Origin: Paragorgia papillata
Lineage: Eukaryota; Cnidaria; Anthozoa; Scleralcyonacea; Coralliidae
Length of the DNA: 64,000 nt
Assembly (NCBI GenBank): GCA_035771165.1
Contig: JAWNZC010000001.1
Span: forward strand, 3,405,001 to 3,469,000
Direction: 5' to 3'
Shown here: positions 11,331 to 24,370 of the stretch, piece after piece
Layout: each line of letters begins with the position of its first letter
How positions within the stretch are numbered: the stretch's first letter is position 1
The notes under the pieces: generated by a model
What the model saw: only the letters and a program-made list of their open reading frames with translations
Database searches by the model: none
What the model was told of the DNA's origin: nothing
Translations under genes and position numbers: made by a program

Positions 11331-14300
11331 GTAAGTAGTTGTTTTACCTCTACTGCATTTTATTACATTAGACTCTACTCCTGTCGACTTCGTTCCACTC
11401 GACTCCACTCCACTCCACTCTACTTCACTCTACTCTACTCCACTCCACTCCACTCCACTCCACTCCACTCCACTCCACTCCACTCCACTCCACTCCACTC
11501 CACTCCACTCCACTCCACTCCACTCCACTCCACTCCACTCCACTCCACTCCACTCCACTCCACTCCACTCCACTCCACTCCACTCTACTCTACTCTACTC
11601 TACTCTACTCTACTCTACTCTACTCTACTCTACTCTACTCTACTCTACTCTACTCTACTCTACTCTACTCTACTCTACTTCACTCTACTCTACTCTACTC
11701 TACTTCACTCTACTCTACTCTACTTCACTCCACTCTACTCCACTTCACTCCGCTACACTACTCCACTCTACTCGACTTGACACTCGACCCGACTCTACAC
11801 TCACTCGATCCGACACCCGACTCGACACTTGACTCGACACTTGACTTGACTCAACTCGACACTTGACTTGACTCGACTCAACACTTGACTCGACTCGACA
11901 CTTGACTCGACACTTGACTCGACACTTGACTCGACACTCGACTCGCCACTTGACTCGCCACTTGACTCGACACTTGATTCGATACTTGACTCGACACTCG
12001 ACTCGACACTCGACTCGACACTCGACTCGACACTTGCCTCAACACTTGATTCGCCACTTGACTCGCCACTTGATTCGACACTTGATTCGACACTTGGCTC
12101 GACTCGACACTCGACTCGACACTTGACTCGACACTTGACTCGACACTTGACTCGACACTTGACTCGACACTTGACTCGACACTTGACTCGACACTCGACT
12201 CGACTCCGCTCCGCTTCGGTTCGGTTCACCCTACTCTGCTCATCACAAACGTTTCTCTAGTATAACTAGTACTAGAGCTAGTTGTTAAACATGACTATTG
12301 TTACTTTAGGTTTTGGTTGAAGTGGATGCAGCAGACCTTGATCGTCTTCGGACCTTAGCTAAAGCAGGCGCAGACTTCTACCAGGACGGCCAAGTCCTTG
12401 TCAGAGCGATGAATTGCCCAAAAGACAACGCTGAAATGGTTTTGTTTATTCTCTCTAGCAATCCTGCAAACGACAGGTACAGAAAATACCGCCCGGCGGT
12501 GGACGGCAAGCGGTGGGGAAAAAACCCTGGATGCTAAGTTGTCTGTCTGACCCTGGATAATATGTTCGTGCCCAATATGCCCCAATTTCTAGGTTAGGGT
12601 TTGTGTTGGGGTCAAGCATATCCATAAGAACAATGTATTTATTTGCGTATGCGGGGTGCTAGTTAGTACCAAAACGCAGTTTTTCCAATCATTTTGAGAT
12701 CACACGTTCTTAATTTGGGTCTGCTAAAAACAATTATTTGAATTTAAACGAATTCAGTTTGCGCGACCTTTATCGGGTTTCAAAACTGGGATAATCCGTT
12801 TCAAATAACAGGATTCTTGTTATTCCGGTTGGGGTACGCATTCGTAAATATCCGAGCGGAATCTGGATAGTATGTTCTCCCTGTTTGACTTTTCCCCAAA
12901 CAAGTCAATGGGGTTGCTGGCGAAGCTCGAATTACAGCATCTACACACATACGGCGAAGATATCGATCGCGGCAACGTCTTCACTGGAGTCTTGTCGTCC
13001 GACATCTTTGTTATTTTGGTTTTATTAATTCTACTTCCGGTCACTTCAAACTAACTCATGCTCACTATTCAGCCAATAACGTAACGATTTGAAACGGATT
13101 ATCCCAGAGTCTCTCGTTTCCCGGGTGGGGAAAGTGGGCTCTGGGAACGAGATTGCCCCTGACCCTAATCAGTAAGGAGCATGGGAACGAATTGATAATT
13201 GACAATATGATTGGTTACTTATAGCCAATCAGAAAACTCGTTCATATTAGGTAGGTCTTTACGGGGGTGGGTGTTCTGAGTTTAAAGGATAAAAGTCTCG
13301 AGGCTAATCAGCCTTACTTGCAGCCAGTGGCTGAATTGCAGAGGATGCAGATGGACGTGGACGTGTCGAAGGCATATCAAAGGCGCTTTAGGCAGCCGCC
13401 ACACGACACAGTTCAGACCACGATCACAGCTAAGATGTAGGTGTTGATTTTATGGTGGGAGGAAAACCGGAGAACCCGACGAAAATGCCTCGAAGCACAG
13501 GCGAGATCAACTACAATTGACCGTACCGAAAAAGATGGCGACTTGTACATTTAACCACAATCCTTTGCGTACAGTAAATATTGTTTCTTGCAGAATTATC
13601 GGAAGATATGGTTTTAAAACGATCAACTTTGGTAGGAATGAAGTTCTTGTTTAGATAATCCATCTTAGCATGATAAACAATGTTTAGTTGTTATTTGCGC
13701 TGATTTGAGGTCGCAAAGCATTATGGTTAATTGTACCGCCGCCATCTTTTTCGGTACTGTCAATTACTCTACTCACACGATTCCCAAGCTGGACAGCAGG
13801 GTCATTCCCAGGTGGTCACCGATCCAAGTACTAACCCCGTCTAGCCGGGCTTAAACTTTGGACTGCAGTGGTGATACGTACTTTTATATTACTCAATGAC
13901 AGGTATATTGAAGCCATTCAACCTGATGGTAAGACGTACGCTGGGTACCTCATCAACGTCGCCAAGGGTAAAAAGAACGAAAACGCCGCCAAGGCCGTCA
14001 AGGATCGTCTCAATCTCATCTTTGTCCAGGTAGCCGAGGCGGGAAACTTACCTCGTGTCCAGGCCCTTCTTAAGCTCGGTTTGCAGGTAATAAAACTAGA
14101 TAGAATACCTCTGTTGCTATTTTAACCTGGAACACGGACAGATAAGTTGAAATTACAGTCGAACCCTTATTAACGGTCACCCCTTTTAAACGGACACCTC
14201 TTTTAAAGTGCCACTTACCCCAAAATGTTTTTTGCACAAATAAACATCGCCAATCCAAATGATGAAGAATGCAATATAAATTAACTAAATTGGTAAAATC

Positions 14301-17300
14301 CTCATGATTTAAGAATCGATTGAAGTGGCGATAATGACGGACACGACGGAGCACTTGGGAGACTGCGTCGAGAAGGGTTTGTGACGTAATACCAGGAATT
14401 CTATATTTTTTTAACTGTAAAGTAAATAGGAAAGAACGTACCCAGGTTGCGTTTATAGCCAGTTTATTTTTCATTTTAATTATTTTATTATAGTTCCAGT
14501 GTACTACACTTCATAGATTTTTGAAGACGAATTCCTGGTATTACGTCCTATGCATCCTATACCCATTCCCCTCACTGCTCCGCCATGGGACAAACAGATG
14601 CGAAATTTTGCAAGTTTGAAGGGGCATAAAAAAATGAAAGAAGTGTTCAATAACAGAAAAGATATGTTGGTGCTAATATACTCGACAAGGGCTATTTGAA
14701 TCCCGAGAAAACATTTTTGGGGTTAGTGGCACTTTAAGCGGACACACTATAGTTACAACTCCTTTTAAGCGGACGCCCCTCTTAAGCGGGAACCCCTCTT
14801 AAGCGGACACCCCTCTTAAGCGGGAACCCCTCTTAAGCGGACACCCCTCTTAAGCGGGAACCCCTCTTAAGCGGGAACCCCTCTTAAGCGGACACCCCTC
14901 TTAAGCGGGAACCCCTCTTAAGCGGACACCCATCTTAAGCGGACACCCCTCTTAAGCGGACACCCCTCTTAAGTCGACACCCCTCTTAAGCGGAGACCCC
15001 TCTTAAGCGGAAACCGGGAACCCCTCTTAAGCGGATACCCCTCTTAAGCGGACACCCCTCTTAAGCGGGAACCCCTCTTAAGCGGACACCCCTCTTAAGC
15101 GGGAACCCCTCTTAAGCGGACACCCCTCTTAAGCGGGAACCCCTCTTAAGCGGGAACCCCTCTTAAGCGGACACCCCTCTTAAGCGGAAACGGACACCTA
15201 TCTTGGGTTCCAAAGCGGACAAATCTATATCAAAATTAACGTTTTCTTTAATAACAGTAACACTTGAGATTAACCGAGAGAGAACATGTTTAAGTCAATA
15301 GTGCTGTATTGACTGTTTTATAGAATTATAGTGAAAACAAACTACGTATGTAGACACAAAGAGCTGGTCACCACATGCATACCCCCCACTGTGCAACCCT
15401 TTTTAAGCGGACACCTCAGCGAGGTCCCTATTATATTGTTGCACCGTTTGGGGCAACGCATCAAAGGAAAAACTTAATGATCTCCTGAAACTCCAAAAAA
15501 GATCAGCACGTACTATACTGGAGGCATCTAGTGACGAATCATCAGTTGAACTATTTAAAAAGCTCGGGTGGATTCCACTACATAATCTAATTAAACTAAG
15601 AAAACTTATATTAGTATTCACTGTATTAAAAAAGATATGTATCAAACCTGTGTAACTTATTTCAGTTTGTCGGTGAAGCACATAGTGTTAGCACAAGAGC
15701 GTCACTGACACATCTGAGAATTCCAAAAGTCTCTAGTGAGCTTGGTAAAACAAAAATCTCGTATAGTGGAGCTTTGTTATTTAATTCGCTCCCTAACCGC
15801 TTAAAGGACACTTGCAATATTAGCATTTCAACTTTCAAAAATGAACTGAAAAAATATTTTCTAGAACAAAATAATGAAGTGACACACTTGGAGGACTTTG
15901 CCTGCATAAACTGTAAATTTAAACTAACCTGCAACTGTGTCACTTAATTATTTATTGATTTTTAACTAATGAAGGCCATCTGGTAGAATGCGATATGTAA
16001 AGATGTTTATACCTTCTTTTAAATAAAGTTCAAACAAACAAACAAACAAACAAACAAACAAACAAACAAACTGCTTAATAGTGGTTCGACTGTACCTCTG
16101 AAGAGATGTTCAACACGAATGTTTTTCAGTTGGGGAAAATTAATTATCGTTATTGTTATTATTATCATTATGATCATCATGACTATGATCAGCATTATGA
16201 TCATTATTATTATTATCATCATTATCATCATGATCATGACGATGATCATTATCATTACGATCATTATTATGATCATCATTATTGTTATTTTTATTTATTA
16301 TGATTATGATTATTGCAGGTAATAGACCTAAACTACAAGAGGCCTGATGGCCACACAGCCTTAATGTTGGCCGTTATCAAGAAACGCGTCGACGTGGTGA
16401 ATCTTCTCTTGGACAATGGCGCCGACGTTAAGCAAGTGAATTCACAGAAAAAGAGCGTGCGAGACCTGTGTAACAATGACGTCAGGATAGCTGCCATGTT
16501 GGATAAGATGGGCATGGTGAACGAATTGAGAGGGAAAATAAAGAAGAATGGACCGAGCCTTAGTCCGGAGGATATTGGCGGTTACTTGGACAAAGGCGTC
16601 CAGGTAATTATGTTTTAAAATTGTTATTTGTCCATTTATTATTTTATGTTTGTATTTCTTTGTTTATTTACTCATTCGTTTGTTTGTTTGTTTGTTTGTT
16701 TGTTTTGTGTGTGTTTGTTTGTTTTGTGTGTGTTTGTTTGTTTTGTTTGTTTGTTTGTTTTGTTTGTTTGTTTGTTTATTTGTTTGTTTGTTTATTTGTT
16801 TGTTTGTTTTGTTTGTTTGTGTGTGTTTGTTTGTTTTGTGTGTGTGTGTGTGTGTTTGTTTTGTTTGTTTGTTTGTTTGTTTGTTTGTTTGTTTGTTTTG
16901 TGTTTGTTTGTTTGTTTGTTTGTTTGTTTGTTTTATTTGTTTTGTTTGTTTTTTGTGTGTTTGTTTTGTTTGTTTGTTTGTTTGTTTGTTTGTTTGTTTG
17001 TGTGTTTGTGTGTTGTTTGTGTGTGTGTGTGTGTGTGTGTTTGTTTGTTTGTTTGTTTGTTTGTTTGTTTGTTTGTTTGTCTATTTGTTTGTTTGTTTGT
17101 TTTGTTTGTGTGTTAGTTTGTTTTCAACTTACAACAAAATCATTGTTGCGTGGCGATGTTTAAGGTGGGTGGTAAATGCGTGCAACAAAGTTGCGTTGCA
17201 ACTTGCAAGTTGTTGAAGAAACCAGTATACCAACAACCAATCATGGAAAATTCGGGATAATGTGAAAAATGTATAGGGCTATTTGTGTTGCCTTATAGAC

Positions 17301-20300
17301 TATTTGCACGATGACGTACGATAGCATCATTGGGTGACTACAATTACCAGAATGCTTTGCCAGTATCTTCTATTATCGTAGGATGCTGTCAAAGTACTCT
17401 GATAGTTGTAGTCATCCAACTCTATTATAATAATTTTATCGGGCATTGTGGTGTATTTTGCGGGCTAAAATGGCTGATCTGAGCCCATCAGTTTTAACAG
17501 TACTAAATCACTATTGGTTTGTTGTTTACGGAATTGTATACTTTTCTTGTCAATACTTCGGAGCAAAGATTGTTTTGATGACAAATGTTGCGTTTTTCTG
17601 CCAAGCTACATGTACATGTAAGTTATGAGTCATGTAAATATATGTGGTGCAATGAAATACACGCCGACGCAAGGGTGGCACTGTTCAAGACACTGTTTAC
17701 CATATACTGTCTTTTAAAGTCTTTTTCTAAATGCCCAATAAAATTATTATAATAGTAATACAGTTGATGTTCTTGGGCATAAATATGTTTTTGGCCCTTG
17801 TGCTGCGTAGACAGTGTTGGAACACAAATCGAAGTATAGTAAGATAAAAGTAGCGTGCTGCGTAGGCAGTGTTGAAACAACAATCGAAATATAGTAAGGT
17901 TAGATATATACTGCCGAAACAGAGAACGTAGGAGTCTAACGTTTCGAGCGAAATCCCTTCGTCAGAGAGAAACATAAAGACGAACGGAAGGGCCTTCGCT
18001 CGAAACGTTAGACTCCTACGTTCTCTGTTTCGGGTAGTCGTCGTCGTCGTTGGCAATCCCTCGAACCGAGTAAGATGTCTACTTGGTAAAAATATACAAT
18101 ATCAGTGTTCATTGTTTATGAGTTCGTTGATGACTGTGGAGTCTGATTCTTGAAAGGCAAATTCGTAGACAGAACTGAACTCTGTATAGGTTGGAGCTGT
18201 GCTGACAGCCTGTTGTCTCACTTTTCTTGCTGACCGGAGTCTCTCACTGTGCTCCTTCCTCTGTTGCTCACTGTGCGCTGCACCAGTGTGGATGGCGTGT
18301 CTACAGCCAGGTCAGTTGCTGGCCTGTTGCTCCCAGTCCTCGGTGTTGATAGCACATTGCTTTAGGTTGTGTTTCAAGTTGTCCTTGAAACGCTTTCGTT
18401 GGCCACCTTAGTTTCGCTTCCCATTGGTCAGCTCACCGTACAGGATCTTCTTGGGAAGCCTGGACATGGACATACGCACAATGTGACCAGCCCAACGAAG
18501 TTGGTCAGTTGGTTCTTGATGATGATGCATGGACTCAATGCTTGTGACATTGGCCTCTTCCAAAACACTACTGTTGGTTCGTCTGTCCTGCCATTTGATG
18601 TTAAGTATACGGCGGAGACATCACTGGTGGTACTTCTCAAGACTTCTGAGGTGGCGACTGTAGGTAGAAGTCTAACGTTTCGAGGGAAGGCTCTTCGTCA
18701 GAGACAAACGTTTCTCTTTGATGAAGGGCCTTCCGGCTCGAAATGTTACACTTCTACGTTCCCTGTTTCGGCAATATATCCAACCTTATAATATATTTTT
18801 ATTGTACGTCATCGTGCAAATGGCTTTTTCGGCGTGTATATAAACGTCCAAACCACGGTATATTTCTTGTTTATCTTATGTTAAAGGTGAATGGTACGGA
18901 TGCTGATGGTAACAGTATTCTCTCTCTGGCGGTGAGTTGTAAATGCACAACCGAAGTGTTAACTAACTTAGTTGCAACGTATCACGCAGACACAAACATT
19001 CTTAACAAACGAGGCACCGGTCCAGTGGAAATGGCTTTGGTCTACCGAGATGCCGAAGTCCTCAAGTGCTTGTTTGAAGCTGGGGTGAATATTAAGAGAG
19101 GGAGAAACATGTTGTTGAAGTACGCTGAAGGTAATTATCACAGTAACAGGAACACTAACACCAAAAACAACTGACAACCAACCAACTAAGGCCCGTTTCA
19201 TGCAAACGTCGCTTTTCTCATCACGGCGCCAAACCTAATACAAATAGATTCAACGTTGGAGTGGCTCTGGAGCGGCGTCGATTCAATCGTCGAACCTAAT
19301 TCCTCAAACTATTAAAATCCGGTAAAAATCTTGCGCATGATCAGTGGCAGCGATAATACAGTAAAATAATTTATGCATTAGGTTCGACACATGAGAAGTT
19401 CGACGTTTGAATCAGAGTCGTTCCAGCGTCGTATAATGCGACATGCCTTGCCGCTCCAAATACAATCTGCCGCTCTTAATTGATTCAAACGTCGCTCTTC
19501 TGCCGCACTTAATGCTTGTATTAGGTTCGACACATGAGAAGATCGACGTTTCGGAAATGGGCCTAATCAACCAACCAAATAATCAATCAACCAATTAATC
19601 AACCAACTAACCAACCAGCCAATTAATCAAACAAACAAACAAACAAACAACTAAACAAACAAACAAACAAACAAACAAACAAACAAACAAACAAACAAAC
19701 AAACAAATGACCAAACAAGCAACCCAGCAAACCAACAAACAAACAAACAAACAATCAATCAATCAATCAATCAATCAACTAAACAACCAAACAACCAACC
19801 AAACAAACAAACAACTAACCAAATGACCAAACAACCAACCCAGCAAACAAACAAACAAACAAACAAACAAACAAACAAACAAACAAACGACCAACCAACT
19901 AAACAACCCACCAAACAATCAAGCAACCAACTAAGCAACCAACTAAGCAAACAAACAAACAAACAAACAAACAAACAAACGAACAAACAAACAAACAAAC
20001 AAACGACCAAACAAACAAACAAACGACCAAACAAACAAACAACCAACTAAACAACCCAGCAAATAATCAAGCAACCAACTAAGCAACCAACCAAACGACC
20101 AACCAAACAAAAAAAACAACAAAAACAAAACGAAACAAAACGAAACAAAACAAAACAAAACAAAACAAATAAACAACCGACTATACCAAACAACCAACCA
20201 ATTGACTAAACGTGGATGTAAATCCCGATAACTGAACACGCGAGTGTTTTAATCCTTAATTATTTTTTTTCTAAACAGCGAACGGGTTTGCAGGTTCTGT

Positions 20301-20843
20301 TGAAGTGATTAAAGAGGAATTGGGCAATCTGTTGTGGAAAGCAGTTGATGAAGAAAATGTTGGAGAAATCAAGGAAATGTTAACCAACTGTGGCGCTTAC
20401 GTCGATCAAACAAGCCACAAAGAAGGACATGAAGGTACATAACACGACAGCTAGGCGATAAAACAAGATGGCGTCGTCTTTAGTGAATAGAGAGCTTAAG
20501 CAAATACAACGCGAACGTCAAGGACAACGTCCTTAATACAATAGAATTTTCCTCACACAACAAAGAAGATGAATGATTTTTAGTCCCAAGAGTAATCTTA
20601 ACCCCGTTCCCGTTCTACATACAACGTTATTCAGATCATTTTCACGTCTTCAGGACGACGTTAACTCGTGGAACGGCGAAACCTATTAGTCGAGTTTGAC
20701 TTCAAACTATTCAATGAAATCCTTTTAGAACTCTCTAAGGGGGCGATTACAAGGCGATTATAGCCCGGTAAGCCGGGATGGTTTCAGGCCGAAATTCGCA
20801 ATAATCAAGTAAATAAAGGCAAAGCTACGTTAGTTTTACTTCA

Positions 20844-20874
<31 letters not shown>

Positions 20875-23800
20875 GTAATATTTATAAACCGCGCAGGAGG
20901 GCTTTATCGGATATAAAACACGAGGCGATAGCCGAGTGTTTTAGAGCCGATAAAGCCCGTACTGCAAGGTTTTTAAATGGCTTCTAAAAAGAATCACTTC
21001 ATACGTTCATTGGCGTAGTAATTTTGAAAATTAAGCTTATCTCGGCCGTTAAAAACCAGCGAGAAACTTAGAGCGAGTCTATATCACATATATAGATCCG
21101 ATACGCTCATGATTTTTCTTTGTGTTTTCCTCATGAATTATTAATGAATTTTAGAAATATATATATATATACATATAATTAGTCTATTATTTATTTTGTA
21201 CAGCCCATCCTTAATAAAAAGATTGTTATAATCCACGAAATCGTCTTCGCGAAGACTAATTAATTTATTAAATCTCCGCTATGATCACGAAAACACACAA
21301 ACAACGTTTTGATCTTTTATTTCAGTTCCTTTCAGCACTATTTATTCACACAGTCAAGCAAACGAACGCGTATCGAAGCGAGTTCAACAGTTTTTCAGCC
21401 CGGTTTGCCGGGCTAGCCCAGTTGCGACAACCGGGATCCCGGCAAACCGGGCTAGCCCGCTTGCCATGTAATCGAAATGTTAAAAAATAAAAAAATGCGT
21501 TTGATATATAAAGCGGGCTAGCCCGGTCCATGTAATCGCCCCCTAAGCTTTTGGATATCGAAAAACATGCGTTACGTATTCAATACTACGTAAGTGATTC
21601 GTGGTTTCTGTTAGATACTGAACTTTACATTACATTACCGCCGTCGTCGTCCTAGCTTGCTTAAGCTCCCTAATACGTTCGTTGCTATTTTAAACCTGGA
21701 ACTCGGATGAATAAATTGAAATTAACTCTGAAGAGAGATTGTCATTGAATTGTCACTTCATAAATATATGAAGCTGTTTTTAGTTACTGAATGTCAAGCC
21801 TTAAAGTGCCAATGCAGCGAAATTTCACCCCAGTTTTTAATGATTACATTTGAAAGAACACTTAAAATGACAACGTAACATCTTTCGTAGAATTTCATTT
21901 CCTGGCTTCATTCTTGAGATATTCAGGTTTGTTTGATATGCAAATGTCATACTTATGACATCACATCATGCATAATGACTTTTTGAAATATTTTAGGATA
22001 GTCCAAATATTTTACACCCAGCTACACACGTTTAGTGACCAATCATGGCTACATACATGCAAGTGCAAATTTTTAGTACTTTCGATAAGCACTCTCAAAG
22101 AAAATCATACTTTTCTAAAAAGTCATTATGCAGTGCGATGTCATAAGTATGACATTTGCATATCAAACAAACCTGAATATCTCAAGAATGAAGCCAGGAA
22201 ACGAAATTCTACGAAAGATGTTACGTTGTCATTTTAAGTGTTCTTTCAAATGCAATCATAAAAAACTGGGGTGAAATTTCGCTGCATTGGCACTTTAACA
22301 AAAGTTCTCAGACATTATGTGTCCTTAAGATTCCAGCTGTTCCTGGACCTTGAATTGAATCCCACCTAGCTGTCTGAGATTTTCAGAACGTTTCTCGGGG
22401 ATGGAATCAAGTGCACCGACAACAATTGGAATAACTATAGCTCTGACATCCCACATTCTCATGATTTCTAATTGCAGCCCATGATTTTCTAATTTTACTT
22501 ATTATTAGTAGTATAAATACACAGATGATGATATAAAATCGCGCGCGCTGATTGGTCAAGCTACTTCGGACTAATTCTCGATAATCACCTACAGCGTTTA
22601 TTCAAAATGGCCGCCAGCCAATTTGTCAATGCGACAGACGAGGAAATTAACAATTTTAAAGAAAATGCTGTTCCTAGAATTACGAAAATGTGTATTTATA
22701 CTAAAACAATTATTCGCTTCAGGCTCAGTGAATATCGGTGAATAATAACCTCGACTTCGTCTTGGTTATTATACACCGATATTCACCTCGTCTTCGGCGA
22801 ATAATTGTTAATTATTATTAATATTGTTATTATCAGCAACAGCAGCAGCTTCCGCTCACTTGTGAGATATCCTTGTCAACACTCGAAATAAATTTCATAT
22901 TTCCGCACATCCATGTATTATTCTCTATTTATTATTAAATAGCTTTAGTATAAATACACAGGTGATTATAGAAAATCGCGCGCGCTGAATGGTCGAGCTA
23001 CTTCGGATTAATTCTCGATAATCACCTACAGCGTTTTTCCAAAATGGCCGCCAGCCAAGTTGTCAATGCGAGGAAATTAACAATTTTAAAGAAAATGTTG
23101 ATCCTAAAAGTACGAAAATGTGTATTTATACTAAAACAATTATTCGCCTCAGGCTCAGTGAATATCGGTGAATAATAACCTCGACTTCGTCTCGGTTATT
23201 ATACACCGATATTCACCTCGCCTTCGGCGAATAATTGTTAAATATCACGTGAGCGGTCTTCATGCGACTTTTCCCCTGCAATTTGATTGGTTCTTGAGCG
23301 GTCTTTACTAACTTCTTATTAACCGAGAGCGCGGTCATTACGGAAAAATATCAGACCGAGGTCTTAACAGTATAAACCGAGCCCGTAGGGCGAGGTCTGT
23401 ACATAAAGACCGAGGTCTGATATTTTTCCGTAATGACCAAGTGGACGAGGTTAATAAGAGGTTTATTATATGGCATTTTGAAACAACACATCTTACATTA
23501 GCCTGCGTGCAGACGCTTGTATTTCCGGAGCTTGGGTAAAATCTTACATTACCTTGTCAATAATGTGACCTCGAGCATGTGACATAGACTCATCGTTTTC
23601 AATGTTGTTGCTGTTGTTGTCATCGCTTTCGGAATCCTAAAACTCACTGCCAGATTGCTCATCGTCCCACTCATACATAATTTAGTCCTCAGGTTATTGA
23701 ATTCACAAAATTTTTGCGGTTTTCCTTCATTGTTTAGTTGCAAACAACATGTCTGCCAAAATCCGTAATCGACCGGTCGATTACGGAAAATTATCGACCG

Positions 23801-24333
23801 GCACGTGACGCGTCTCAGCCAATGAGAACACACAATTTCAACGGAAGTAACTTGTGTCATATAATAAAAACTGCTAAAGACCGGTCATTACAAAAATTGA
23901 AAAAAATATATATAAGAAGATTAAGCAAGACGAGCTAAAATAGTTTTCAACTATCATGAAAATGAAGTTACCGCTAAAAAATTTAAATACGACAGAGTTT
24001 ACGGTGACTGAAAGTGTTTTTGTTGTTTACATGCAGTTTTCGTTGAAAGTCGGTTACTTCGCCTTCGGTCTTCGCCGCAGGCTGCAGCTTGTACTCTCGA
24101 CGCTCAAATAAAATTACCTGGGCCATATAAAAAACCCTTATTAACCTCGCTTGGTCGGTCTGCCCTTTGTCTTTTCGCGTACTGAAAGACCGCGGGCATG
24201 ATAATTTTGCTGTAAAGACCGTCAATAAGTTTTTAATCACCATCATTGCTATTGTCATTATCATCATCATGAACACCACCATAACCACTATTATCATAAT
24301 TATCATCATCGTTGTCGTCACCACCGCCGTCGT

Positions 24334-24370
<37 letters not shown>

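Larger units (their letters stand above)
14156..16092. mobile_element. TA-flanked DNA element with tips CAGTCGAACC (intron 3)
   Basis: Tips CAGTCGAACC and GGTTCGACTG are each bordered by TA (14154-14155, 16093-16094). Intron 6 contains the matching empty site around 21690-21740, which supports insertion with TA duplication as in Tc1/mariner elements. The interior includes a 17-bp minisatellite and a truncated LINE. No transposase is visible. Confidence 0.8.

Noticed and set aside
14735..15195. CRISPR-like array
   Set aside because: Units are contiguous with no unique spacers, and the context is eukaryotic.
16621..17216. Three overlapping 160-190 codon frames rich in Cys, Leu, Phe and Val
   Set aside because: They come from the (TTTG)n array, with all three phases open.
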